DNA of 64,000 bases from Adineta steineri (Eukaryota; Rotifera; Eurotatoria; Adinetida; Adinetidae). Numbering within the stretch: the first letter of the stretch is position 1; every line of letters begins with the position of its first letter. Where the stretch lies: the NCBI GenBank assembly GCA_905250115.1, contig CAJNOI010000240.1, forward strand, positions 1-64,000. Reading direction: 5' to 3'. Position numbers and translations under genes: made by a program. Below, piece by piece: positions 1-12,377 of this stretch. The notes below the pieces were generated by a model. The model had not been told where the DNA came from. It made no database searches and saw only the letters and a program-made list of their open reading frames with translations.

Positions 1-3000
1 TTCGACATTCGACGAACTGTTTGTTCGACCAAAAATTAGTCGGCTAACGGCACCCTACTCCTAACATTCTGTAAAAGACATAATATTCAATAGTTGAATT
101 GCGAACTCATTCCACTACGTTTTATTGAACAAAATCGAATTGAATGAATGACATAGTAATATCTGTATCAACGATGATAGCAACTATTAAATGTAAATAA
201 CTACAAATAGCTACTCTATATCGAGATAATAATAGCTTCAATATTAAACAACTTCAGTGAGGCAAAAAAAGGTATCGTTTAAAATTAATTAAACTTTTGT
301 ATAATGATGAAGGGAAAAGCTGGTTTCTTAATTTCATAACCTCTCATGATTTCCGATGCTTTCATTAATTTAAAATTATTTTTTATTGATAGAGATCACT
401 TTATTTCTCGTTGATAATAGCACTAACGTTGCATGAAAAAAAGTAAAAAAAATTATTGAACTATCATTGATTATTGGAAATCGATCTTAGTTTAATAATC
501 TTAATAATTCGTCAAATAGTAAAAAAGATATTAAAATCAAAATAAATTCTATCGTTAACCTTAAAAAACCAGGTAAAAATTAGATCAAAATGATGCTTTT
601 TCAATTGATTAAAAATAGATTTTAAAATGATTTTTGTGAAAACTTTTTTAGGATAGTCTATGATGAATTGTACATTGATTTTCACGAAAAAACTGATTGA
701 TTATGTATAAGTCATATTCATGTAGATATTTTGCTCCTTTTATATATTGTTGACATTCACTTTAAAAGTTTTACGTTGCTTTTGTATTGAATTTTTACAA
801 GAGATGTGAAAAAATAGTCTATACTTAAGAAAATAGTTTTCTATTTTAACAATTCATTTTTAAATTACATTTGTTTCATCTAAGAACGTCTGTCTATCGT
901 GTCCTGATTGTAGGATATATTTTCTATAAAAGCTGGATGTCTTGAATGTGTTTCCATGATGAAAAGACCAACACTTCTATCACTATGTTGAATAATTTAT
1001 TTTGACTAGTATTTATTTGGGCAGTTTGAAAATCAAAATGGGCAGTAATTAAAAATACGAAGTAGGAATAATTGTTGGGCAATAAAAAAACATTTTTTAG
1101 TAATTATATATTACGAAATGGATTATAATTAATTGATTAATTGTAGCAGAAATAGAGAAATAACGTAGATAAATTATGAAGATAAATCTTTTATTGAATA
1201 TATAAAAGAAAAATATAACGACAAGAGTATTATACTAGTTTATATTGCTTCTAAATTGAGCTTATGGTTCCCACTCTATTCCGTCTTCGAGTCTCCAAAC
1301 ACAATTCAGAATAATTCTTGTATCAATACGTTGAGTCAACCTTCATCCGAAATGTTTTTGTCTATATTCACTCTATTAACGAAGCAGAACAAGAAAGAAA
1401 GAAAAGAAATAGAACAAACGAAATATACAGAACAAGAGAGATAAATGTGATAGAGCAGGGGGAGGAGTATTTAAAATGATGTCCATTTATTTCCGTGGCA
1501 CATTAATCCGCAGTAATAAATTTACAGATGAGCAATAATAAATTTATATTTTAATAACAGAAAAATTACTGTTCGATTAAAGCTTTTTTAGCTTTAGATG
1601 ATCTGCTTCACTTTCTTTTTGCGCCAATTGCTAAATTTGTTGCTTCTGATAGAGCTTTGGAATATTTCAGCCTTATAGACAGTCCGATAATATGTTTACA
1701 GATGTAATTTTTTAGAAATGATGAGGAAGTGCAAGTACTTTGTCTCCACTCTACGACATTGTTTTCTCAAGTTTTTTCACCTTCTTGCATCTATTGTAAA
1801 CCCGCGTTCCCTCATACATTATATTTATATGAGTTATGTTCTACGTACCATCATTTTTTATTTTTTTAATAGATTCATGTTTGTTATCAAATGTTCATAT
1901 CTGAATCCATTTTTGTGAGCCGTGTATTCTCTAATGAAATGTGAAGTGTGTAGATGATCCTCACTCCCACAGTCGATCCCGTTTATAGAAAATCAGTTGG
2001 TTTATATAGATAACAGTGAACAAAGACAAACTATCTACACATGGAATCTTCCATAGGTGATGACAAGCGAAAAGGGAATATCCCCTATGAGATCTTGATA
2101 AGAGAAAAGAGAATGATCGTATGTGTGAAGAAAGAACGCAAGGAAAAATCCCTCATATATATATATGACAGGAGAAGAAAAGTCCATCACATATATCACA
2201 AGGGAAAACACCAAGAATGACAAAAGAGAGAAGGGAAACACGTCACTATCTAATAATTTTCTTCTTTTCTGAACATTTCTGCTATTAGTAGGCGAGTCCA
2301 GTTGCATATCATTATGGCTTTGAGCATCAGATTTATACTGTGATACGCGTTGTAATTGAACCGCTGACACAAATGATATATTTGTTAACGGGTAAATCGA
2401 TCTCGCTGATAAAACATTAATTTCTCTTATATTTTACAAATGAGAGAAAAAGATACAAAATAATTTGGAAATTAAGATAAAACGCGAAGGAAAAATCCCG
2501 GAAAAATATAAAGAGATGAGAACGACTGGATAAAACCAAGTGATTCAAGAAAATAAAGGAGATTACATGTACATGTTAGAAATTCATTGAAATAATCATC
2601 TTTATTTTACATGTCTTCTCTTTTTGTTCTCTTCATATATGTGCACAAATGTTTTTTCATTCTTTCACGTATGGTGTTTTCCCTGTAATCTGTACGATAT
2701 AGCATAGAACAAAAGAAGGACAAAAAAAACAAACCCATATTACCTTTGCTATGTAATATTTATCTTTAGTTTAAATAAATTATTGTTAAGTTAGTTTAAT
2801 TATTGCTAAATTATTATATTTATTGCCTATCAGTATAACTATTAAGTCAATTTTATTATCGCTAAACCTGATTATTGCTCATTCGGATTATTTATTGCCC
2901 GATTAAGCTTTACTCATTTGTTTTTCAATTAGTTAAGATTTATAAAAATAAACCTATCGGTAATACAGCAGTTTTAACTTTTTAATTATTATATTTATTC

Positions 3001-3024
3001 AAAGATTTTATCTTTATTTTCAAT
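1..3024. other. AT-rich non-coding stretch
   Basis: I see no supportable gene here. The few short open frames (for example around 1256-1444, 1718-1918 and 2035-2370 on the minus strand) have low-complexity translations and no recognisable domain. Around 2760-2910 there is a loose repetition of ATTATTGCTAAA-like words. A GGGCAGT motif near 1020-1047 resembles the hAT-like end at 22020-22095. Nothing else stands out. Confidence 0.6.
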
Positions 3025-3393
3025 ATGAATTTTGAGCTCGAACAAACTCTTGCTTTTGTCGAAAAGGAAAATTCTAAAAGATCAATGAAATATTATGAAA
3101 ATAGAAAGAAAAAATGTAAGTTTTATTCTGAACAAGTATCGGATAATAATGGGTTACTTGATATTATTTCTTCATTACTACTTCATGTCATTTCAAAATC
3201 AAAAATAACAACAAATGTAGAAAAGAACTGTTTATTAAAAAAGCAAATAGTAAAAAAAATTATGAAATCTCGAGATAATGTTGATAAAAGAAATCAAAAA
3301 GAAAATATTAATATAGATGATAATGAAATTATAGATAATTCATTTGATTGTTTAGAATGCTGGAATAATCTTCATGCTAATCATGAAAATTGA
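3025..3393 (+). CDS. Hypothetical 122-aa ORF, doubtful
   Basis: An uninterrupted ATG-to-stop frame of 122 codons in very AT-rich DNA. The product is rich in Lys, Asn, Glu and Ile, with no signal peptide, membrane segment or motif I recognise, and its composition may simply reflect the base composition. It lies about 370 bp before the MULE element that starts at 3773 and is not inside it. It could be a relic exon of a mobile element or a chance frame. No splice partners were found. Confidence 0.2.
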   Translation: MNFELEQTLAFVEKENSKRSMKYYENRKKKCKFYSEQVSDNNGLLDIISSLLLHVISKSKITTNVEKNCLLKKQIVKKIMKSRDNVDKRNQKENINIDDNEIIDNSFDCLECWNNLHANHEN

Positions 3394-3763
3394 ACACATT
3401 ATTATACAGATATTTCAAAGACATTTTAAAATCTCTTTGTAATTGATTCCACATAAAATGTTTACTTTTTCTTATACAATCATGTTTTCCATTTACTCAA
3501 GTTTATATCATACAGAATAAATCCAGATAGATTTCTTTCCTAATTATTTAATTCGTTTGAGATTTGTTTCATCGAGGAATTTTCGAAAAAATCTTAAAAA
3601 TCTAGAACTCTGATTTTGTCCAGGTTACGTTCACCGTTTTGCTTGGCAGATATCGATCTACATAAATAAGTACGTTTTTTAATATTCTAATTATATTTTA
3701 AAATCTTTTTAACCAAGATCTACATAGTAGCCATGATCGTAGAAGATTTATTACTATATTGTA
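3394..3763. other. Intergenic, nothing seen
   Basis: AT-rich sequence between the doubtful ORF and the left target duplication of the MULE element. No gene, repeat or RNA structure was recognised. Confidence 0.5.
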
Positions 3764-3772
3764 GGAATGATT

Positions 3773-6445
3773 GGGATTCTCGGCTCTCGCCAATTGGCGA
3801 ATGTACACCGTATTTTCATTAGCTGGTAGAAAAGTTCTACTATTTCTTATTTAAGGATACTGACAAAGATTATATGGTAAGACTCGAGACGAGCTGATAC
3901 ATCTTCTTGCTTCCATTTAGAACGTATTCAGATATGGCAGAGTTTTAAATATAAGAAAAAGCGAGAATAATGTAAGTGATAAAAAAATATGAAGAAAAGC
4001 TTAGACTTGATATAATGGTGAGGGTGGTGGTGGGTTTGATATATCTGAACTCGAGTCGTTATGCTTCTCTTTTTCCCCTTTCGTCACGATAAGTATGTTC
4101 ACCAACAAGATGAGCAATAGATATAATTGTGTCAGCCAAAGATTTTGTTTTTGATTCTAGCAACTGTAGCAACTTTTCTCTGTTTCGTTTTCCGTGCTGC
4201 CTTATGTGTTGATTTGTCTGATTTAATAGAACAGAAACCCAAGCTCGTTAGTGCCATTCAGTGAGAGATTATAGTTTCTTCCTGTTTCATACATTAAATG
4301 AAACGCCATAGATTTGGATGTGACTAAGCAAGGTGTGAGGAAAAATGTTTACCTTGAGCTGAAGTATAGAAAGTAAGATATTAAGAATATACATATGTAA
4401 AATGACTTGATACCCAATGCGGTGCTGTGTTTTACTTTTAGTAAAGTTGTTTTTTCGCCAGGTGTTAGTACTAACAGACCATGAAGAAGGTTTAAACGTA
4501 TTCAGCCACTCTCCTTCGAAATATTACAGAAAAGGTTCTAATTATCGTGCAGCTTGTGATACTGAAACCATTCGATGTATAGTGTATAGGCAGTAATGAT
4601 AATGCCATGAAACCACGTAGGAGAGCACACAATTCAATATCATCATCATATATTGTCATAAGACCAAGTTTGTGCAGACTCTTATAGCAGGACTAACAGA
4701 AATGAAACCAACATCCTATAGTGGATGTCTCTGATAACTAGATTAGAAACATGCAAGAATGAAAATGTTTTTAGATGATGTAGATGACACAAAAGAAACA
4801 TGTGTACCACTTGACCAACAGCATTGATAAATACTTGTTCAAAATCACAGATCATACTCGTTGGTTGCAACTGCATACCAATGTCCACTCCTCGTTTCTT
4901 CAGACATCGAAAGATTGCTTCGTATGTTTTGTGACGTTTGTTTGATGCCAGTATGAAACAACACTTTCAGTTGTTCATCTGATACGAAGATTAATCATCG
5001 TTCGCCATAAGCACTTTTTCTTTTATCATAAACTAAGAAACGCTCATGAGCATATATTTCTTTATATACATCTGGAACGACAACTTTTTGATCATTTGGT
5101 ATCACTGGTAACGCTTTTCGGCGCAACTTTTGTAAATCAGACTCGAAGCAATGAGAAAATGTTGTAGAATAGCTATTATCAAAAAAGCAAAAATAGAATT
5201 AAAGTACCGATTTTTACTGGAAGTGGCATTGTTTTTTTTTCTTCGGTCGATAAATGTGCTTTCCTATATTCTTCTTCAATGATTGATTTGATAGAAATGA
5301 ATTCATCAAGAACTCTATTCTTTATCTTTGTCAAGATTTCACATTTGCGAGTATCACTTAAATCAACTAAATGACAACGATATTATCCATTCCAGTGGTT
5401 GAACTCTCGAAAACTCTTCAATGTGTAAATTACAGTTTTACAATTCTCATTTCTTTTAACATATCACCAGCCCACCGTAATCTTTGTTTTGTTCATATAT
5501 AAATATCCATACTGATTCATGAATGTCATTTTACCACCTCTAGTCGATGTACCAACAGTAATATCTCGTTTTATCACTGGATTGATGGTAGCATTATTCT
5601 CATTTCTATTTGAGGATGCGAATAACAACACCGGATGATCTTCTTTAATAACTTCTGTAGTTATAGATGATGATTTTGAATCGGATGATAATTCTGGTAA
5701 AACTACTAATGATGAAAGTGATATTGGTTTATTGATTTTTTTTGTTCAATAAATTCCTCTTTAGTACTAGCAGTGCACGATATCAAATCTTGATTACAAA
5801 ATAAACTTTCGGGTGACATATCAAAATCTCCTCCCAGTTGTTTCTCTGTTCGATCGCCAATACTATTAACTTGAAGTATAGGTCCAATTTGCGAAATCGA
5901 CTGTTGTTGATTAATGATAGAGCATCTTAATGTGCCGAGCAAAGCTGTAGATATCTGTGCTCTCACTTGCTTTTGTTTTTATTTTGATTAAAATTTTCTA
6001 ATCTTATTACTTCATGTACATTTTGATATCGGTTTGTTAACTACGACGGTTGTAGTTGCATTAATTTGAGATCGTAGTGCACCAGCACGAGTAGTGACAG
6101 GCATTTGTTGATTAATTATTATCTAAAATGATATATGGAGTCCATGACTATGGTATAAGTGAATGTATTCTGTGATAGTCAATAAAGATTTTTTTCAATG
6201 TATGAGCAGCGTTTACCGATGACAGTTCTATGGATTTTCGCCAGTTGGCGGAAATTCACGTAGGTACTATAGAAAAGACAGTGGACATTTGCCAATTAGC
6301 AAGTCTCAAGTATTCATGGCGAAAGTACAGTGGATTCTTGCCAATTGGTGAAAGTCCACTGAGTGTGCTGGCGAAAGTTAACTGGACTTTCGTCAATGGC
6401 GAGCGTCCAGTTGGTGGAAATCTTATTGGCGAGATTCGGATAAGC
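3773..6445 (-). mobile_element. Decayed MULE (Mutator-like) DNA transposon
   Basis: A 2.67 kb unit bounded by a putative 9-bp target duplication with one mismatch (GGAATGATT at 3764-3772, AGAATGATT at 6446-6454), the length typical of the Mutator superfamily. Both ends carry copies of an inverted word built on CTCGCCAATTGGCGAA: one near 3785-3815 and several degenerate copies at 6230-6432, where GGACTTTCGCC-like blocks alternate in both orientations. The minus strand between the ends carries broken pieces of a FLYWCH plus MULE-type transposase. Ends and duplication were found by eye and the terminal repeats are diverged, so exact boundaries are provisional. Confidence 0.65.
4600..5970 (-). 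pseudogene. MULE transposase remnant (FLYWCH + MULE domains)
   Basis: Read on the minus strand. An N-terminal stretch (5966-5706) is followed at about 5560-5440 by a segment starting STRGGK and including GYLY, which matches the start of FLYWCH zinc fingers. A coiled, Lys/Glu-rich linker follows. At 4888-4750 comes a segment with PTSMICDFEQ...INAV and a Cys/His cluster, the second catalytic Asp region and C..H block of the MULE transposase domain. The parts lie in different frames with stops between them, so the gene is dead. Family knowledge: MULE transposases are DDE enzymes that cut and paste elements with long terminal inverted repeats. The assignment rests on motif resemblance only. Confidence 0.6.
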
Positions 6446-6499
6446 AGAATGATTTTGGTGTATATATTGTGCGATTATAGAACTAACACGAGTTAAGGC

Positions 6500-6730
6500 A
6501 GAAAAACTGTTTAAAATCTTAATAAAATAATTGAAAAATCTCGAAGAAAACTTGGTAAAATCTCGTGATATCTTTGAAAATCTTGGTAAAATCCTAATAA
6601 AATCATACTAAAATCCTGATGAAATCTAGTAAAATCTTGATGGATAGCTGCGAAATCCTTAGAAATCTTGATGAAGTTCTTGGAAATCTAGTGAAATCTA
6701 GTGAAATCTAATGAAATCTATGGATATCGA
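6500..6730. repeat. Degenerate decamer array, unit near GAAATCTTGA
   Basis: About 20 tandem copies of a 10-11 bp word (GAAATCTTGA, TAAAATCCTGA and relatives) run for some 230 bp just outside the MULE element. The organisation is the same as the decamer interiors of the micro-elements at 7390, 15044 and 25708, but I could not establish flanking terminal repeats or a target duplication here. Confidence 0.6.
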
Positions 6731-7381
6731 GAAATCGTGAGTAATAGCTGTGAGAAATGTTTATTTAATGCTTTTGCAGTCGAAACAAATTCACTTAATT
6801 TCCGATAAAATCCAAAGGTATTAGGTCGAAACCTTACGTTTTCCGTTGTTGTTCTGTCATTGAATTCTGGCGGTTACGGCAATATTTAACGAGCAGATCC
6901 GACAGAAATTGATCGGGTCTTTTCCGACGTGATCCGGTCTGGAATCCGTTAGTTACGAATCCAATGAAATTCGGTTGGATTCCGGTCAGTTTTTACTAGG
7001 AATCCGACGCGTTTTAAAAAAGCCCTATATAGAATCCGGTACTTTCCTGCAGGATCTGCATGTTGGATTGAATCACCAGGGCTTCTCAGTTATAAAAAGC
7101 TGAAAAACAACTTTCTTTTGACTTAGCTGCGGAAATTAGTTTTTCTTGATATATACAACATTTTTTCCGTGCATTCGAACATAACATTTCTAGAACAAAC
7201 TGCTCTACATTCTAAATCTGACTTTTCGAAAAAAAATTAAGTTGAATTTGGAAATAGTTATGATCTCTGCGATTGAATAATATGTATAAACACATTTCTA
7301 CAAGCACAGTCGGTATCATGAAGCGCATAAAATACTTTGGAAACTATCTACAAGTAATCTATCAAAGAGAATGTGGGTTGG
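6731..7381. other. Intergenic, no gene
   Basis: Contains a patch at 6880-7040 with repeated GATCCG/AATCCG words (GGTCTGGAATCCG, CGGTTGGATTCCGG), possibly an old relative of the GGATCC-rich micro-elements. No coding signal was recognised. Confidence 0.4.
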
Positions 7382-7389
7382 TGAAAATA

Positions 7390-7516
7390 CAAGGGGAAAG
7401 AGCGGAATCCAGTCGTTTGGATTCCGATGATTCCCAAGGATCCCCAAAGATTCTCAAGAATTCCCAGGGTTTCCATAAACGATTCTGGATTCTAGGATTC
7501 CGCTGTTTCCCCCTTG
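7390..7516. mobile_element. hAT-like micro-element with decamer interior (copy A)
   Basis: A 127-bp unit with imperfect terminal inverted repeats CAAGGGGAAAGAGCGG and (reversed) CAAGGGGGAAACAGCGG. It is flanked by a perfect 8-bp target duplication TGAAAATA (7382-7389 and 7517-7524). The interior is a run of GATTCCCAAG-like decamers. There is no coding capacity. An 8-bp duplication points to the hAT superfamily. Members with the same ends lie at 15044-15222 and 25708-25855, with fragments at about 16340-16456, 16552-16617 and 21704-21785. Confidence 0.8.
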
Positions 7517-7524
7517 TGAAAATA

Positions 7525-8001
7525 TTAGCAATGTCTGGAATCCAAAGATAAATAATCTAAGATATATGTGTTTCAACTCATTTTGTATCTATCTTCTTTA
7601 TGTGAAAGACAATCGATTTGTGAATATTGGATTAATGAATTGTAAATATGTAACGAAATATTTCTTTTAAAATTCTCTTGTTGAATATAATTGAAAAAGC
7701 TGTTAGCGCAATCCCTAACGGCATTAAAATATGAAACACGATCTTAATGTGTTTCTACCTTCAAGAAGATAGTTTAATTCTATCATTATGAAGCGGCTTT
7801 TACCTCATCCTGTAACATAAAGGTATAGAAAAATCACAAAGAAATAATTTACATATAGTAAACTCACTTAATTAGCATTTTAATTATTCTGGAGAAAGTG
7901 GTTACGTAGCTTTCGTCTATTCCGTCGAATTCTTTAGTTCCCCATTTTGAGATGCATAATTTAGAACTTCTTCAGAATTTTCCTGATTCTTTTTGTTAAC
8001 C
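7525..8001. other. Intergenic, nothing seen
   Basis: AT-rich sequence without a supportable gene between a hAT-like micro-element and a piggyBac-like MITE. Confidence 0.5.
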
Positions 8002-8005
8002 TTAA

Positions 8006-8176
8006 CCCTTTACGGCCGAATGTTGTCAAAAGGTAACAATTTTGCCGTAGGGGGGGGGGGGGTACGGCATTTTTGAAAAGTCGGCGGTGAAAAATTGATC
8101 CTTATAACTAAACAACAAAGAATATATAGAAAGATAACTTGTTGCTTGTTGTTTTCTGGTAGCCGGCCGTAACGGG
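8006..8176. mobile_element. piggyBac-like MITE
   Basis: A 171-bp non-autonomous element flanked on both sides by TTAA (8002-8005, 8177-8180), the hallmark target of piggyBac transposases. The ends are CCCTTTACGGCCG at left and, inverted, CCCGTTACGGCCGG at right. A subterminal partial palindrome (GTTGTCAAAAGGTAACAA) lies just inside the left end. It contains a run of 12-13 G (8041-8053). The ends match those of the element at 30133-30510, so both probably depend on the same transposase family as the gene at 30982. Confidence 0.8.
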
Positions 8177-8599
8177 TTAAGTTGTTTCTTCTCTTTTCTT
8201 ATTACTATCATCATGTTTGGCTTCTCACTTTAGTTCAATTTTTGTTCCTATATTAAACTTTTTGTTCTATTATAACTTTGTTGCTTTTCATGTAGTCGTC
8301 TATCATATTTTATATAATATGTTTTTTGCTTTTTTTCTTTTTCTTTTTTTTCGCTTTCTTATGTACTGTTAGGATCGAATGATCGCAGTTTTTATCCAAA
8401 TAAGAAAAAAAAAATTAGCATTTTAACAATTGTTACAAAATTCAAGAGAAAAATCGATTAATATAAAAGAAACCACGCGCGTATCATCTTTCCTAAGCAG
8501 TATGAGCTCAATCGTTTTATTTTGTTCTGCAATTCAATGTTCATGTTTATGGCGGTCATAGTCTGTGACATAATGAAAGGAGCATCTGTCATTCATGTT

Positions 8600-9020
8600 T
8601 TGTGATGCTACTTTGGTCACCTATACGAAGGTCTATGATAACCTGTCGGTCGCATGTGTGACAAGGTCATACGGACATGTGTCGGTCACACCTGTGGCCA
8701 GGTCAGCGCCCAGGTCAAACAAGCGCGATCGTAAACGATCGTATACTGAGAAATATGACCGCGCACGACCGTATTTTGCCGTATTACCTGAGGCCGTATT
8801 ACGATCGTATTCAATCGTTTACGAAGTTCGTAATAATCGACCTGGGAGACGGACATGTGTCGGCCACATCTGTGACCAGGTCAGACGGACATATCTCGGT
8901 CACGTCTATGATGGTCCATGATTTCCCGTCGATACATCTATGACGTTCTGTCAGTCATGTCTATGATACTACGTTGGTTGTCGCCTTTGATATTCTGTCG
9001 GTCACGTCTGTGGGGAGATG
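8600..9020. repeat. GTCGGTCAC-type imperfect repeats with an embedded foldback
   Basis: A comparatively GC-rich island. A block of roughly 35 bp starting CGGACATGTGTCGG occurs at 8673-8707 and again near 8855-8890, with further diverged GTCGGTCACGTCTATG copies to about 9020. Between the two blocks lies an imperfect foldback bounded by CCCAGGTC (8709) and GACCTGGG (about 8840-8847), rich in ATCGTAAACGATCGTAT words. Open frames here arise from the repeat and are not credible genes. Confidence 0.55.
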
Positions 9021-9218
9021 ACAAGAGTAGTGGATGCAAATTTCTGCCTCTTAACCCTTCAATGTTCCTTTTAGATCGTGTTTCACAAAATGGTATTGAT
9101 TAATTAACATAAAATATAACACTAAGATTATAATAATGTTTATTTGAATTAAACAATAGACACATACAACAAATTATACGTAAAGGTACATATAATAAGC
9201 ATATATATAAAGATACAC

Positions 9219-10475
9219 GTGGGTGATTTGCACTACCATTTTACCGTTTGATTAAAAAAATCAAAAAAAAATCGAACTGAACAGAAAGAAAACTTGAATC
9301 GCCCATTCGATATAGCTCTGTTAGTTATATATATACATTGCCGATAGTTTCTCAACTGTCAGGCCTTTTGTTTTCGAGAAAAGCGACTTTTCCATAAAAC
9401 ATTGATTATTGCAGATTTTCTGCTAAGATATTACGTCCCGGAACGCTTTTTTTTACCAATATTGGTAGTAGAAAGAAGAAGAGATACACCTCCCAATCGT
9501 CTAAACTGTCAAAAATCTTCAATCGATATGTGAAGACAATCATTTATGACATTGTGGCACTAGAAGAGTTCTCAGGACTTAAGAGCTACGAGTCCACAGT
9601 TTTTTGGATTCGTCGCGACCCAGATCCGAGAAATGTTTTTTTTGTCAGACTCAGAGTCGTACCCATACCCGGTCGGGTCCCGGATTTGGGTCGACCCGCA
9701 GTTCTCTACTCAGGACATTTTGATGTAAAGTAATCTGTCGGGACATTTCTTGAAAAAAATATTGTTTGCTCATGAACGATGATTATTTAAGAGCTGATAC
9801 TTCGATGGTGGGTTTACTACTAAGTGAGCTTAAAATGATAGAGAAACGGTCGATTAACTTCCTATATTTATCGAGAAATTAAAGAAAAGAATTAGAAATC
9901 TGTCGAAACATTTAGTACAACCATAGTCACTTGCTCACTTTGTTTTTCGTTTATTATTTGATTTGGAAGTTCATTACAGAAAAGGATTTTTAATAAAATA
10001 TTTCTCACTCGTTAGTCTATAAATGTATACGAAGAAATCCGCAGTTTGGTTTCAATTAACTTTAGTAGATTGAATTTAGTCTGGCGGGACGTAAAATAGT
10101 CAAAGTGTGTGTCAAAGTAATTATTACAAGATTTTAGAAATAATTCGATAACAAATTTATGATTACTCGGTATGCTAAGATAGTAGAAAGTAGCAGCTGT
10201 AAAATAGCTGTCAAATAGTATTTATACAATTAAAAGTTTGGAATACGTATATAGTTTTTTTCATCAAATGGCGTTAGAAATCATCATTTTAGATTTTCTT
10301 ATTGCATACTTGAAGGGAAGGAGACGGAACAAAGGTTTGAAATTTTTACCGTAAGTAAGACTTTAATATGTAATTATGTGGAAAAAATCGCTTAAAGTTA
10401 TTCAGTAGAACATGAGTTATAAGTATTTTTGTCTTAGAAATGCGAACGGTACAATGGTAGCGCAAATCATCCACA
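9219..10475. mobile_element. Decayed DNA transposon bounded by 30-bp inverted repeats
   Basis: A block at 9219-9249 (GTGGGTGATTTGCACTACC and onward to CCGTTT) recurs inverted at 10443-10475 with few mismatches, 1.2 kb away. Similarity continues loosely outward on both sides. The interior has no recognisable transposase. It includes a small nested palindrome at about 9610-9700 with GACCCAGATCCG and CGGATTTGGGTC arms and CCCGGTCGGGTC words. Superfamily and exact ends are unknown because no clean target duplication was found. Confidence 0.5.
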
Positions 10476-10526
10476 TATAAGAATACACTAATACCAATAT
10501 ATAAATATACATACCAATGTATAACG

Positions 10527-10712
10527 ATACCCTAGTGAAACTACTCATCAAGTGAATACGACTTGCCAACATGAGTTCTCAGATTATTCAAATGAGTACT
10601 CATGAAACTTCATTAGTATTCTTACAGATTGAGTACTCGTAGTCGTACTGATCTAGTTGTTGCTTGTTTAACTTTACTCGCAAGTAGTGGTATGAGTACT
10701 CACTAGAATACT
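10527..10712. repeat. Inverted-repeat element with GAGTACTC words
   Basis: Starts near CTAGTGAAACTACTCATC and ends near GTATGAGTACTCACTAG, giving imperfect terminal inverted repeats. The palindromic word GAGTACTC or near relatives recur inside. It is probably a small MITE. I could not establish a target duplication. Confidence 0.45.
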
Positions 10713-11417
10713 CTTATATTTTTTTGGAAAATAACTCAATAAAACAGTTATGTATTTTCAAATATGAAATATAAAAAATTAACATAAAATGAAAATAAAG
10801 TTTACACAATGTAATTAGTTATGAAAACGTATTTTATCTGCTCCTTTTTGTTCAATATTATTAGACGACAAAACGACTATATTGTTTCCAGGAGAGAAAA
10901 GAAAACATATACAACTGGATGATAATTCACATGTATTTATTTTTTTTCTTCAAATAAACGTTTAAATTCTATAGAAGGAATTGAAGTTGTTGTCCATGTG
11001 CTTAGATATTTTTTCGAAAAACCGTTTTGTTCGATAAGATCATTCGTCACCATTCGTTATTTAAAATAAGAAAAAGCAACGTGACTTGTGTTCATGTATA
11101 TAGAAGATATCCAATAGCAATATATATCGAGATAGAGAATAGTCTTATATAGAAATAACGTCATTCTTTTTTCTTCACTTATCATTCTCGCCAGTATCGT
11201 TTACCTATAATCACGTGTTCTATGCTTTCATCTGGTCTTTGATTTGTTTTTAGATGCTTAATAAATAATTTTAGGATTTCGATTAAACGTACCTGCTGTG
11301 AGCAAAATTCTATAGACATATTCATTTCATATAGAAAGTTAATTTTTGTGGAACTCACGTAAGTTTTCGAAGAAAATCGTGAGTGTAGGTTTTAAGTTCG
11401 AGTTTCCCAGTTCCCCT
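10713..11417. other. Intergenic, nothing seen
   Basis: AT-rich sequence without a supportable gene or repeat, ending at the poly-C tract. Confidence 0.5.

Positions 11418-11446
<29 letters not shown>
11418..11446. repeat. 29-bp poly-C tract
   Basis: An uninterrupted run of C in AT-rich DNA, directly abutting a 51-bp tandem array. The length is likely unstable and may be inaccurate in the assembly. Confidence 0.85.
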
Positions 11447-11448
<2 letters not shown>

Positions 11449-11690
11449 ATTCAATAAAAATAGCTATAAATTGCTAAAATTTTAATAAAAATACTGAAAA
11501 AGCGTTAAAAATAGCTATGAATTGCGGAATTTTCTATAAAAAATAAGCAAAATGGTTAAATACAGCTATAAATTGCGCGAATTTTTATGAAAATAACGAC
11601 AAATCGCTAAAAATAGCTATATACTGCTGCAAATTTAATACAAATAACCAAAAATTGTCAAAAATAGCTATAAATTAACAAGTAACGCTC
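11447..11690. repeat. 51-bp tandem repeat, about 5 copies
   Basis: The word TAGCTAT (one copy CAGCTAT) appears at 11461, 11512, 11563, 11614 and 11665, exactly 51 bp apart. Between these anchors lies similar AT-rich sequence (AAATTGC...AATTTTAATAAAAAT). Identity between units is moderate, so the array is old. Its left edge is the poly-C tract. Confidence 0.8.
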
Positions 11691-12377
11691 ATCCGATGGA
11701 TTCGCTGACCCTTTTCTGAAAGAAGATTTCCTATGATTATCATTAAAAATGATTTTCATTTTGAATACATATTAACAAAAGAAACCTGGACAGGCTTTCA
11801 TCATAAAATCTTAATCGACCATAGTTCATGTTTAATTAGAGGAATAAACGATCAGTCGCAGCCGTATATCTCATTTTTTGAAAAACAGACTTGATTCAAA
11901 GAGTTTAAGGATTTGTGACGTTGTATATTCGAGAATTCCTACACTTTTAAAATTATCTTAGCAAAGCAACCTTACTATTCTCGAACAATCAGGAAAATTG
12001 ATGTTATGAAAAAAATTGATCCTCTGTCCAAAGTGTATTCAGCAAGTTTAATAGCATAACCAAACTGCTATATGTTTCGGCTCACCCCGAATCACGACTA
12101 TACGAAAAAAAATAATTCATTTAAAATGAGACAATCCCGAACAGCTCTTAAAACCTTTTAGGGTCGTACAACTGCATATCTATTCCTGCTCGCGCCACAA
12201 CAAACAAATAATGCCATGTTTGCATTCACAAGTCCTTTATGGAATAGGTGTTGTCAGGTCAAATGTGTAATTAAGATTTCTTTTTAGCTCAAGAACCGAA
12301 TCACTTAACAGTTTCGCAAAAAACCACAAATCTCACTTACTACACTTAGGACAAAACATTTAAATCAACGCCTAGTC
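11691..12377. other. Intergenic, nothing seen
   Basis: No supportable gene between the tandem array and the first GC-rich duplicated motif. Confidence 0.5.

Noticed and set aside
1256..2370. Short frames at 1256-1444, 1718-1918 and 2035-2370
   Set aside because: Chance-length frames in AT-rich DNA, with no domain, partner exon or repeat family.
6500..6730. Decamer array as a fourth full micro-element copy
   Set aside because: The period fits, but no paired CAAGGG-type ends or 8-bp duplication could be found.
8595..9103. Overlapping plus-strand frames of 61-108 codons
   Set aside because: They are translations of the GTCGGTCAC repeat island in several frames at once, with no domain and no splice context.
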